This document shows positions 55,864 through 64,000 of a stretch of 64,000 bases of DNA, piece after piece. A model generated the notes under the pieces. The model saw nothing but the letters and a program-made list of their open reading frames with translations, did not search any database and was not told the origin of the DNA. The stretch covers positions 434,001 to 498,000 of the forward strand of contig NZ_CP102277.1 of assembly GCF_025149785.1 (NCBI RefSeq), written 5' to 3'. The DNA comes from Coprococcus comes ATCC 27758 (GTDB lineage: Bacteria; Bacillota; Clostridia; Lachnospirales; Lachnospiraceae). Each line of letters starts with the position of its first letter. Position 1 is the stretch's first letter. A program made the position numbers and the translations under genes.

Positions 55864-56403
55864 TTGAGTAGACTTAAAGAACAGTACCAGAACGAGATCA
55901 TTGACGCAATGATCAAAAAATTTGGTTATAAGAATATTATGGAAGTGCCGAAGCTCGACAAGGTTGTTATCAACATGGGCGTTGGCGAAGCAAAAGACAA
56001 TGCAAAAGCATTAGACTCAGCTGTAGCTGATATGGAAAAGATCACTGGACAGAAAGCAGTTCTGACCAGAGCTAAAAATTCAGTAGCTAACTTCAAAATC
56101 CGTGAAGGAATGGCTATCGGATGCAAAGTTACTTTAAGAGGAGAAAAGATGTATGAGTTCGTTGATCGTCTCATCAACCTTGCACTGCCTCGTGTACGTG
56201 ACTTTAGAGGAGTTAATCCGAACGCATTCGACGGAAGAGGTAACTACGCTCTTGGTATCAAGGAGCAGCTTATCTTCCCAGAAATCGAATATGATAAAGT
56301 AGATAAGGTTAGAGGTATGGATGTTATCTTCGTAACAACTGCTAATACAGACGAAGAAGCACGTGAATTGTTAACACAGTTCAACATGCCATTCACAAAA
56401 TAA
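55864..56403 (+). CDS. rplE: 50S ribosomal protein L5
   Basis: 179 residues from a TTG start behind AAGGAGG. Binds 5S rRNA and P-site t[20 protein letters not shown]-type loop present. Confidence 0.97.
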   Translation: MSRLKEQYQNEIIDAMIKKFGYKNIMEVPKLDKVVINMGVGEAKDNAKALDSAVADMEKITGQKAVLTRAKNSVANFKIREGMAIGCKVTLRGEKMYEFVDRLINLALPRVRDFRGVNPNAFDGRGNYALGIKEQLIFPEIEYDKVDKVRGMDVIFVTTANTDEEARELLTQFNMPFTK

Positions 56404-56416
56404 GGAGGAAATTTTC

Positions 56417-56602
56417 ATGGCAAAGACAGCAATGAAACTGAAACAGCAGCGCAAACAGAAATTCTCTACAAGAGAATATAATCGTTGCAGAATCTGTGGA
56501 CGTCCACATGCATATTTAAGAAAATATGGAATCTGCCGTGTATGCTTCCGTGAACTGGCATACAAAGGTGAAATTCCGGGCGTAAAGAAAGCAAGTTGGT
56601 AG
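56417..56602 (+). CDS. rpsZ: 30S ribosomal protein S14, zinc type
   Basis: 61 residues with four zinc cysteines (CRICGRPH and CRVC). The short zinc form is usual in Firmicutes. Confidence 0.98.
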   Translation: MAKTAMKLKQQRKQKFSTREYNRCRICGRPHAYLRKYGICRVCFRELAYKGEIPGVKKASW

Positions 56603-56621
56603 AAAAGGAGGATAATCCACA

Positions 56622-57023
56622 ATGACTATGAGTGATCCAATTGCAGATATGCTTACAAGAATCCGTAACGCAAACACTGCAAAACATGATACAGTAGATG
56701 TTCCGGCTTCAAAGATGAAGATCGCTATCGCTGACATTCTCGTTAACGAAGGATACATCACAAAATATGACATCGTAGAAGAAGGAAACTTCAACACAAT
56801 CCGCATCACATTAAAATATGGTGCAGATAAGAACGAAAAAGTTATTTCTGGAATCAAAAAGATTTCTAAACCAGGTCTTCGTGTTTACGCTGGTAAAGAC
56901 GAACTTCCGAGAGTACTTGGAGGACTTGGAACTGCAATCATCTCTACAAACCAGGGCGTGATTACAGACAAAGAAGCCAGAAAGCTCGGCGTAGGCGGAG
57001 AAGTTCTTTGCTTCGTATGGTAA
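56622..57023 (+). CDS. rpsH: 30S ribosomal protein S8
   Basis: 133 residues; [17 protein letters not shown] opening. In E. coli S8 represses the spc operon by binding its mRNA. Confidence 0.98.
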   Translation: MTMSDPIADMLTRIRNANTAKHDTVDVPASKMKIAIADILVNEGYITKYDIVEEGNFNTIRITLKYGADKNEKVISGIKKISKPGLRVYAGKDELPRVLGGLGTAIISTNQGVITDKEARKLGVGGEVLCFVW

Positions 57024-57045
57024 TAACCAGATAAAATGGAGAAAA

Positions 57046-57079
57046 CGAATGAAATCATATTTCCTGTGATTTCATTCGA
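57046..57079 (+). repeat. Perfect hairpin between rpsH and rplF
   Basis: CGAATGAAATCA pairs perfectly with TGATTTCATTCG across a 10-base loop. No T-run follows, so it is more likely an mRNA processing or stability element than a terminator. Confidence 0.7.
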
Positions 57080-57156
57080 TACTCAATAAATTGCAACTGA
57101 AAACAGAGCAGCCATAAGGTGCTGTTCCGAAAATGTAAGTGTAGGAGGTAAAAGGT

Positions 57157-57699
57157 ATGTCACGTATCGGAAGACATCCAGTAGCGATCCCGGCAGGCGT
57201 AACTGTTGAAATCGCAGAGAAGAATGTAGTGACTGTTAAAGGTCCTAAGGGAACTCTCGTAAGAGAACTTCCAGTTGAAATGGAAATCAAAAAAGAAGGC
57301 GAAGAAGTTATCGTAACAAGACCGAACGATCTCAAGAAGATGAAATCTCTTCATGGTCTTACAAGAACACTGATCAACAACATGGTAATCGGTGTTACTG
57401 AAGGATATGAAAAAGTTCTTGAAGTAAACGGTGTAGGTTACAGAGCTTCCAAATCAGGAAACAAATTAACATTGAATTTGGGATACTCTCACCCGGTTGA
57501 GATGGAAGATCCGGAAGGAATCGAAACTGTTCTTGACGGACAGAACAAAATCATCGTTAAGGGAATCAGTAAAGAAAAAGTTGGCCAGTACGCAGCTGAA
57601 ATCAGAGATAAGAGAAGACCGGAACCTTATAAGGGCAAGGGAATCAAATATGCTGATGAAGTTATCAGACGTAAAGTTGGTAAAACTGGTAAAAAATAA
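57157..57699 (+). CDS. rplF: 50S ribosomal protein L6
   Basis: 180 residues, two similar halves; signature [16 protein letters not shown] near the C-terminus. Confidence 0.98.
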   Translation: MSRIGRHPVAIPAGVTVEIAEKNVVTVKGPKGTLVRELPVEMEIKKEGEEVIVTRPNDLKKMKSLHGLTRTLINNMVIGVTEGYEKVLEVNGVGYRASKSGNKLTLNLGYSHPVEMEDPEGIETVLDGQNKIIVKGISKEKVGQYAAEIRDKRRPEPYKGKGIKYADEVIRRKVGKTGKK

Positions 57700-57718
57700 G
57701 TAAGGAGAGTGTGAACAA

Positions 57719-58087
57719 ATGGTTAGTAAGAAATCAAGAAGCGAAGTTCGTGTAAATAAACATAGAAAACTGCGTAACCGTTTCAGTGGTACAGCTGAAA
57801 GACCGCGTCTCGCTGTGTTTAGAAGTAATAATCATATGTATGCTCAGATTATTGACGATACAGTTGGAAACACTCTGGTTTCCGCTTCCACTCTTCAGAA
57901 AGATGTGAAAGCAGAACTGGAAAAAACCAACAACGTTGAAGCAGCAGCATACCTTGGAACAGTAATTGCAAAAAAAGCAATCGAGAAAGGTATCACTTCT
58001 GTTGTATTTGACAGAGGAGGATTTATCTATCACGGAAAAATCAAAGCATTAGCAGACGCAGCAAGAGAAGCTGGTTTGAATTTCTAG
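57719..58087 (+). CDS. rplR: 50S ribosomal protein L18
   Basis: 122 residues; binds 5S rRNA with L5. Basic N-terminus [18 protein letters not shown]. Confidence 0.98.
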   Translation: MVSKKSRSEVRVNKHRKLRNRFSGTAERPRLAVFRSNNHMYAQIIDDTVGNTLVSASTLQKDVKAELEKTNNVEAAAYLGTVIAKKAIEKGITSVVFDRGGFIYHGKIKALADAAREAGLNF

Positions 58088-58102
58088 AAGGAGGACGGAC
58101 AC

Positions 58103-58612
58103 ATGAAACAGGAACGTATTGATGCTAATCAGTTAGAACTTACCGAAAAAGTAGTATCAATCAAACGTGTTACCAAAGTTGTTAAGGGTGGTCGTAACAT
58201 GAGATTCACAGCTTTAGTAGTTGTTGGCGACGGAAACGGCCATGTTGGTGCAGGTTTAGGAAAAGCAGCTGAAATTCCGGAAGCAATCCGCAAAGGAAAA
58301 GAAGATGCTATGAAGAAACTTATCAAAGTTACTTTAGATGAAAACGACAGTATTACACATGATTATATTGGAAAATTCGGAAGTGCTTCTGTACTTCTGA
58401 AAAAAGCTCCGGAAGGTACTGGTGTTATCGCAGGTGGACCGGCTCGTGCCGTAATCGAACTTGCAGGTATCAAGAACATCCGTACAAAATCTCTCGGATC
58501 TAACAACAAACAGAACGTAGTACTTGCTACTATCGAAGGTTTAAGTCAGCTGAAAGCTCCAGAAGACGTAGCTAAACTTCGCGGTAAAACTGTAGAAGAG
58601 ATCTTAGGCTAG
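58103..58612 (+). CDS. rpsE: 30S ribosomal protein S5
   Basis: 169 residues; accuracy protein with [14 protein letters not shown] signature and double-stranded-RNA-binding fold. Confidence 0.98.
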   Translation: MKQERIDANQLELTEKVVSIKRVTKVVKGGRNMRFTALVVVGDGNGHVGAGLGKAAEIPEAIRKGKEDAMKKLIKVTLDENDSITHDYIGKFGSASVLLKKAPEGTGVIAGGPARAVIELAGIKNIRTKSLGSNNKQNVVLATIEGLSQLKAPEDVAKLRGKTVEEILG

Positions 58613-58625
58613 GGAGGAGATTACA

Positions 58626-58808
58626 ATGGCAAATTTAAAAATCACATTAGTAAAATCAACAATCGGTGCTGTTCCGAAACACAGAAGAACAGTAGAAGCA
58701 TTAGGCCTTAAGAAGGTTAATAAGACAGTTGTCCTTCCGGATAACGCTGCAACCAGAGGAATGGTTCAGCAGGTAAGACATCTGGTAAAAGTAGAAGAAG
58801 AAGCATAA
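58626..58808 (+). CDS. rpmD: 50S ribosomal protein L30
   Basis: 60 residues; [20 protein letters not shown] signature. Confidence 0.97.
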   Translation: MANLKITLVKSTIGAVPKHRRTVEALGLKKVNKTVVLPDNAATRGMVQQVRHLVKVEEEA

Positions 58809-58830
58809 ATCTTAGATAGGAGGTGTCACA

Positions 58831-59271
58831 ATGGACTTATCTAATTTAAGACCGGCTGACGGATCAAAACATAGCGATAATTTCAGAAGAGGTCGTGGAC
58901 ACGGCTCAGGAAATGGTAAGACTGCTGGTAAGGGACACAAAGGTCAGAAAGCTCGTTCTGGAGCTCCGAGACCAGGTTTCGAAGGTGGACAGATGCCATT
59001 ATACAGACGTATTCCTAAGAGAGGTTTCACTTGCAGAAACTCTAAGGAAATCGTTGGAATCAATGTCAGTGCTCTTGAAGTATTTGACAACGATGCAGTA
59101 GTTTCTGTTGAAACTCTGATTGAAGCAGGAATCGTAAAACATGCCAGAGATGGTGTTAAAATTCTTGGAAATGGAGAGTTAACCAAAAAGCTTACTGTTC
59201 AGGCAAATGCATTCAGCGCAGGTGCTGTAGAAAAGATTGAAGCTGTTGGTGGAAAAGCAGAGGTGATCTAA
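58831..59271 (+). CDS. rplO: 50S ribosomal protein L15
   Basis: 146 residues; glycine-rich basic N-terminus ([19 protein letters not shown]). Stop overlaps the secY start by one base. Confidence 0.98.
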   Translation: MDLSNLRPADGSKHSDNFRRGRGHGSGNGKTAGKGHKGQKARSGAPRPGFEGGQMPLYRRIPKRGFTCRNSKEIVGINVSALEVFDNDAVVSVETLIEAGIVKHARDGVKILGNGELTKKLTVQANAFSAGAVEKIEAVGGKAEVI

Positions 59272-60623
59272 TGCTACAAACATTCCGTAAAGCATTTCAG
59301 ATTGAAGACATACGGAGAAAAATATTGTATACCCTTGCAATGCTGTTTGTAGTAAGACTCGGATCTCAGCTTCCGACACCGGGAGTTGATCCGACCTATA
59401 TTCAGAATTTCTTTGCGAACCAGACCGGTGATTCGTTTAACTTTTTTAACGCTTTCACCGGCGGTTCGTTTGAGACGATGTCCATCTTTGCATTGAGTAT
59501 TACCCCGTATATCACATCTTCCATTATCATCCAGCTTCTTACAATTGCAATTCCAAAGCTTGAGGAAATGCAGAAAGAAGGGGAAGATGGAAGAAAGAAG
59601 CTTACCGCATTAACTCGTTATGTGACAGTTGTGCTTGCTCTGATTGAATCTACAGCTATGGCTGTTGGATTTGGACGTCAGGGACTTCTGGAAAAGTTCA
59701 ATTTTGTAAATGCTACAATTGTAGTTCTTACATTAACTGCAGGATCTGCATTCCTTATGTGGATCGGGGAACGAATTACAGAAAAAGGAGTGGGAAATGG
59801 TATTTCTATTGTCCTGCTCATTAACATTTTATCACGCATTCCAAGTGATATGACCTCACTGTATGAGAAGTTCATCAGCGGCAAAGGTCTCGCCAGTGGA
59901 GGACTTGCAGCAATCATCATCATTGCAATCATTCTCGTACTTGTAGTATTTACGGTAATACTTCAGGATGCGGAGAGACGAATTCCGGTTCAGTATTCGC
60001 AGAAAGTACAGGGGAGAAAATCAGTAGGTGGACAGTCAACGAACATTCCGCTGAAGGTTAATACCGCCGGAGTAATTCCGGTTATTTTCGCTTCATCTAT
60101 TATGCAGTTCCCGGTTGTAATTGCTTCATTTATGGGCAAGGGCAACGGAAAAGGCATCGGAAGTGAAATCCTCAGAGGCTTAAGTTCAGGAAACTGGTGT
60201 AATCCGAATAAGATTTACTATTCCTGGGGACTTATAGTATATATCGTACTTACGATTTTCTTTGCATATTTCTATACGAGCATTACTTTTAACCCGTTGG
60301 AAATTGCAAATAATATGAAAAAAAGCGGTGGATTTATCCCAGGTATCAGACCTGGAAAACCTACTGTGGACTACTTAAATAAGATATTAAATTATATTAT
60401 CTTTATTGGTGCATGCGGACTTGTAATTGTACAGGTAATTCCGTTTGTGTTCAATGGTGTGTTTGGAGCGAATGTATCATTCGGTGGAACTTCTCTGATC
60501 ATTATCATCGGTGTTGTTCTTGAGACACTCAAACAGATTGAGTCTCAGATGCTCGTTCGTAATTACACAGGATTTTTGAATGTCAAAGGAAAATCTATGA
60601 AAAATAGTTTTCTTGGATATTAA
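59271..60623 (+). CDS. secY: Preprotein translocase subunit SecY
   Basis: 450 residues, ten membrane helices. Signatures GERITEKGVGNGIS and the basic cytoplasmic loop with RRIPVQYSQK are present. It forms the export channel with SecE and SecG, which are elsewhere. Confidence 0.98.
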   Translation: MLQTFRKAFQIEDIRRKILYTLAMLFVVRLGSQLPTPGVDPTYIQNFFANQTGDSFNFFNAFTGGSFETMSIFALSITPYITSSIIIQLLTIAIPKLEEMQKEGEDGRKKLTALTRYVTVVLALIESTAMAVGFGRQGLLEKFNFVNATIVVLTLTAGSAFLMWIGERITEKGVGNGISIVLLINILSRIPSDMTSLYEKFISGKGLASGGLAAIIIIAIILVLVVFTVILQDAERRIPVQYSQKVQGRKSVGGQSTNIPLKVNTAGVIPVIFASSIMQFPVVIASFMGKGNGKGIGSEILRGLSSGNWCNPNKIYYSWGLIVYIVLTIFFAYFYTSITFNPLEIANNMKKSGGFIPGIRPGKPTVDYLNKILNYIIFIGACGLVIVQVIPFVFNGVFGANVSFGGTSLIIIIGVVLETLKQIESQMLVRNYTGFLNVKGKSMKNSFLGY

Positions 60624-60628
60624 AACAA

Positions 60629-60657
60629 TTGTAGCCCGTTGTCTTTTAGAGTATAAT
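60629..60657 (+). promoter_or_regulatory. Promoter inside the secY terminator, for adk
   Basis: TTGTAG, 17 bases, TATAAT; the -10 lies in the loop of the terminator hairpin. It would restart transcription for adk-map-infA. Confidence 0.6.
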
Positions 60658-60677
60658 CAAAGACAACGGGCTCTTTT
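60633..60677 (+). terminator. Terminator after secY
   Basis: AGCCCGTTGTCTTT pairs perfectly with AAAGACAACGGGCT, then CTTTTG. Confidence 0.88.
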
Positions 60678-60694
60678 GCCATTATGACATTTGA

Positions 60695-61354
<660 letters not shown>

Positions 61355-61357
61355 CAG

Positions 61358-62122
61358 ATGCCGATTACGATTAAATCAGAAAGAGAAATTGAACTGATGA
61401 CAGAAGCCGGAAGGATTCTGGGGATCGTACATAAGGAACTGGAGAAGGCATTAAAACCAGGAATGAGTACACTGGATATCGATGCATTAGGTGAAGAAGT
61501 TATTCGCAGCTATGGCTGCGAACCTTCTTTTCTGAATTACAATGGATATCCGGCGTCTATCTGTGTTTCTGTAAATGATGAAATCGTTCATGGGATTCCG
61601 TCAGCAAAGCACCTCATAAAAGAAGGTGATATTGTGAGCCTGGACGCAGGAGTGATCTACAAAGGTTATCATTCTGATGCTGCAAGGACACATGCTGTCG
61701 GTGAGGTCAGACCGGATCTTCAGAAACTGATCGATGTAACGAGGGAAAGCTTCTTCGAAGGAATAAAGTTCGCAAAAGAAGGCAATCATCTATATGATAT
61801 ATCCCGAGCAATCGGTGATTATGCGGAAAGCTTTGGATACGGTGTTGTCAGGGAACTGTGCGGACATGGAATCGGGACCAGTCTTCATGAATCACCGGAG
61901 ATTCCGAATTTCCAGATGCGAAGAAGAGGACCGAAGCTGAAAGCCGGAATGACACTGGCAATTGAGCCGATGGTCAATCTCGGAACAGAGAGGATTCGCT
62001 GGATGAGTGATAACTGGACGGTGGTGACGGCAGACAGAAAAGAATCAGCACATTATGAAAATACAATTCTGATCACAAAAGACGAACCGAAGATCCTGTC
62101 GATTGCAGATGGAAATATATAA
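61358..62122 (+). CDS. map: Type I methionine aminopeptidase
   Basis: 254 residues; removes initiator methionine. Metal ligands are in SLDAGVIYKGYHSDAARTH, GHGIGTSLHE, and the C-terminal glutamates. Three bases after adk. Confidence 0.97.
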   Translation: MPITIKSEREIELMTEAGRILGIVHKELEKALKPGMSTLDIDALGEEVIRSYGCEPSFLNYNGYPASICVSVNDEIVHGIPSAKHLIKEGDIVSLDAGVIYKGYHSDAARTHAVGEVRPDLQKLIDVTRESFFEGIKFAKEGNHLYDISRAIGDYAESFGYGVVRELCGHGIGTSLHESPEIPNFQMRRRGPKLKAGMTLAIEPMVNLGTERIRWMSDNWTVVTADRKESAHYENTILITKDEPKILSIADGNI

Positions 62123-62141
62123 CAGAACAGAGGAACAGAAA

Positions 62142-62402
62142 ATGGATAGATGGGAAACAGGAATGCTTGCGAAATCTCTGGTCGGTCATGATAAAGATAA
62201 GGTATATGTGATCGTCGGACTGGATGAACAGTTTACATATCTTGCAGACGGGGAGAGGAAAACGCTTCAGAGTCCAAAGAAAAAGAAAAAGAAACATGTA
62301 CAGCTCATTAGAGAACAGCATGAGATTTCCGAAGCGGATGATGTAAAGCTGAAACGGATATTAAAAGAATATAAGATGTCAGAAAAGAAGGAGGACAAAT
62401 AA
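62142..62402 (+). CDS. KOW-domain RNA-binding protein
   Basis: 86 residues from the ATG at 62142 behind AGAGGA; an earlier TTG at 62103 overlaps map. A KOW motif (GMLAKSLVGHDKDKVYVIVG) and a lysine cluster fit the small L14e-like protein often found between map and infA in Firmicutes. Its ribosomal role is not defined. Confidence 0.85.
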   Translation: MDRWETGMLAKSLVGHDKDKVYVIVGLDEQFTYLADGERKTLQSPKKKKKKHVQLIREQHEISEADDVKLKRILKEYKMSEKKEDK

Positions 62403-62621
62403 ATGTCTAAAGCAGATGTAATTGAAATCGAAGGAACAGTAGTAGAAAAACTTCCGAATGCCATGTTTCAGGTAGAACTGGAAAATGGACATCAGGTACT
62501 TGCACATATCAGCGGAAAGCTGCGTATGAACTTTATCAAAATTTTACCGGGTGACAAGGTTACTCTGGAACTGTCACCATACGATTTATCTAAAGGAAGA
62601 ATTATCTGGAGAGATAAATAA
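62403..62621 (+). CDS. infA: Translation initiation factor IF-1
   Basis: 72 residues, OB fold; signature [20 protein letters not shown]. Directly adjoins the KOW gene. Confidence 0.98.
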   Translation: MSKADVIEIEGTVVEKLPNAMFQVELENGHQVLAHISGKLRMNFIKILPGDKVTLELSPYDLSKGRIIWRDK

Positions 62622-62629
62622 AATATTAC

Positions 62630-62659
62630 TTGACAAAACTAAAATCCAGGTGATATAAT
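62630..62659 (+). promoter_or_regulatory. Promoter of rpmJ-rpsM-rpsK
   Basis: TTGACA, 18 bases, TATAAT. Confidence 0.82.
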
Positions 62660-62740
62660 TTTATGCGAACTGTGCGAGGGACTTTTTCTGCGCACAGGGG
62701 GAAAATGCAGACCAGGCAAGGTATGAAAGGAGGATTTGAC

Positions 62741-62854
62741 GTGAAGGTTAGATCATCAGTAAAACCGATTTGCGAAAAATGCAAAGTTATCAAGAGAAAA
62801 GGAAGCGTCAGAATTATCTGCGAGAATCCGAAACATAAACAGCGTCAGGGATAG
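62741..62854 (+). CDS. rpmJ: 50S ribosomal protein L36
   Basis: 37 residues from GTG 62741 behind AAAGGAGG; the longer frame from 62663 is leader. Zinc site C-x2-C...C-x4-H is complete. Confidence 0.97.
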   Translation: MKVRSSVKPICEKCKVIKRKGSVRIICENPKHKQRQG

Positions 62855-63305
62855 GTTCTGAACACTTAATGAAAGCAAGCCACAGGCGCAGCTTGAATTT
62901 AGTGAAAAGACCGCTCCCAAGCCTTAGTGACGACGAGCCGTAGGCGACAGAGGAACTTAGGCGCACGGAGCAGCGAAAGACAGATTTATGTAAACTTAAT
63001 TAGGCGGCTGATAGAGGATACGCCAGGGTGTGTGTAGAGCGTTATCCACTATTTAATATACATGAACACCACGGGCAAGTGGTTTCTAGTATATTGCTTA
63101 AAAACCGGCGGTCATTAGCCGAGAGATCGGTTGCCGGAAAGGATGCGGATACCGAACCGCATCTGGGCTGGGATATCGGACGTGTCTGAGGCATTGGATA
63201 CATTTTGAAAAGTCCGGTAGGGCTCTTTTTGATAACGGGATGCCCGCAGCCTCATTATAGGACAATGTGAAACCAAAAAAAGAAAGAAAATGGAGGAAAT
63301 CACAA
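62855..63305 (+). promoter_or_regulatory. 450-base structured leader before rpsM
   Basis: No gene. The first ~140 bases (to about 62990) contain a G+C-rich, repeat-like segment with TAGTGACGACGAGCCGTAGG and GGAGCAGCGAAAGA, resembling interspersed repeats I recall from Lachnospiraceae. The rest holds hairpins: CCAC/GTGG near 63070, a CCGGC/GCCGG structure 63103-63139, and GATGCGG/CCGCATC at 63141-63162. It may be an autoregulatory leader of the alpha operon. Confidence 0.5.
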
Positions 63306-63674
63306 ATGGCTCGTATTGCAGGTGTAGATTTACCAAGAGACAAACGTGTAGAAATCGGATTGACTTATATCTATGGAATTGGAAGAACAAGTGCAACCCG
63401 TATTCTCGCAGAAGCAGGAGTTAATCCTGATACTCGCTGCAGAGATCTTACAGATGACGAAGTTAAAAAGATCAGTGCAGTGATCGATGAAACTCAGACA
63501 GTTGAAGGTGATCTTAGAAGAGAGATCGCTCTTAACATCAAGAGACTTCAGGAAATCGGATGCTATAGAGGAATCCGTCACAGAAAAGGACTTCCGGTTC
63601 GTGGTCAGAAGACAAAGACCAATGCAAGAACAAGAAAAGGTCCTAAGAGAACAGTAGCAAACAAGAAGAAATAA
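63306..63674 (+). CDS. rpsM: 30S ribosomal protein S13
   Basis: 122 residues from ATG 63306 behind [27 protein letters not shown] opening, [22 protein letters not shown] tail. Head of 30S, contacts P-site tRNA. Confidence 0.97.
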   Translation: MARIAGVDLPRDKRVEIGLTYIYGIGRTSATRILAEAGVNPDTRCRDLTDDEVKKISAVIDETQTVEGDLRREIALNIKRLQEIGCYRGIRHRKGLPVRGQKTKTNARTRKGPKRTVANKKK

Positions 63675-63714
63675 TTTCGACAAATAATAAAAAGGAAAGT
63701 GTAGGTTAGTTTAA

Positions 63715-64000
63715 ATGGCTAAGAAAGTTACAAAAAAAGTGACAAAAAAACGTGTCAAGAAAAACGTTGAACGCGGACAGGCACATATCCAGTCATCTTT
63801 CAATAATACAATCGTTACTTTGACAGATGCACAGGGAAATGCTTTATCATGGGCAAGTGCCGGTGGTCTTGGTTTTAGAGGTTCAAGAAAATCTACTCCA
63901 TACGCAGCTCAGATGGCAGCTGAAACAGCAGCTAAAGCAGCTCTGCCGCATGGTCTTAAATCAGTAGACGTATTCGTAAAAGGACCAGGTTCAGGAAGAG
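63715..64000 (+). CDS. rpsK: 30S ribosomal protein S11, cut by window end
   Basis: The first 95 codons of S11 ([36 protein letters not shown]). The stop lies beyond the window. RBS AAAGGAAAG. Confidence 0.97.
   Translation, partial: MAKKVTKKVTKKRVKKNVERGQAHIQSSFNNTIVTLTDAQGNALSWASAGGLGFRGSRKSTPYAAQMAAETAAKAALPHGLKSVDVFVKGPGSGR

Overview
The window reads as chromosome of an anaerobic Firmicute, most likely a gut Lachnospiraceae (inferred from the S10-spc-alpha ribosomal order, strong AGGAGG ribosome binding sites, a full selenocysteine system, and D-proline reductase for Stickland fermentation). No 16S sequence is present, so genus is not assigned.

Layout. 1-12663 is an accessory, A+T-rich region. 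It holds the 3' part of a large SAMD9-like STAND NTPase gene, an intact IS21-family element (3849-6411, with inverted ends and a 5-bp target duplication), and a ~6.2-kb integrative element (6431-12663) bounded by a 19-bp direct repeat. That element carries an AIPR-family putative defence nuclease, an IS3 transposase remnant, RepA-type and DnaC-type replication genes, an excisionase and a tyrosine integrase. 12760-14312 returns to ordinary chromosome (low-MW phosphatase, rRNA-type methyltransferase).

14602-24796 is a selenium region: yedF, a short selD-like reading frame with an in-frame UGA, a LysR regulator, the selenoprotein selD, selA, selB, a second LysR, a cysteine desulfurase, then yedE, tusA-like and DUF3343 genes. 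24973-29394 is a tandem GntR pair followed by a DASS transporter and a two-subunit tartrate/fumarate-type dehydratase. 29621-36195 is a complete Wadjet operon (jetABCD), followed by a cluster of three strong hairpins. 36469-44632 is the proline fermentation region: TetR, proline racemase, the selenocysteine tRNA, then prdC, prdA, a CBO2463-type gene, the selenoprotein prdB, prdD and prdE. 44748-47784 is a TetR divergent from a secreted heptad-repeat protein, with three identical-form operators between them. 47843-48107 is a previously unannotated-looking 53-bp tandem array, and 48435-48720 a candidate structured leader RNA before a 63-residue acidic protein. From 49845 to the window end runs the S10-spc-alpha ribosomal cluster with secY, adk, map and infA.

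How it fits together: the sel genes plus tRNA-Sec make and insert selenocysteine. They serve two selenoproteins visible here, SelD itself and PrdB, so selenium supply and its main consumer lie within about 30 kb. Three separate predicted defence modules (SAMD9-like, AIPR, Wadjet) lie in the left half. Coordinates of starts were adjusted to ribosome binding sites where stated; all function calls are from reading the proteins, with no database search.
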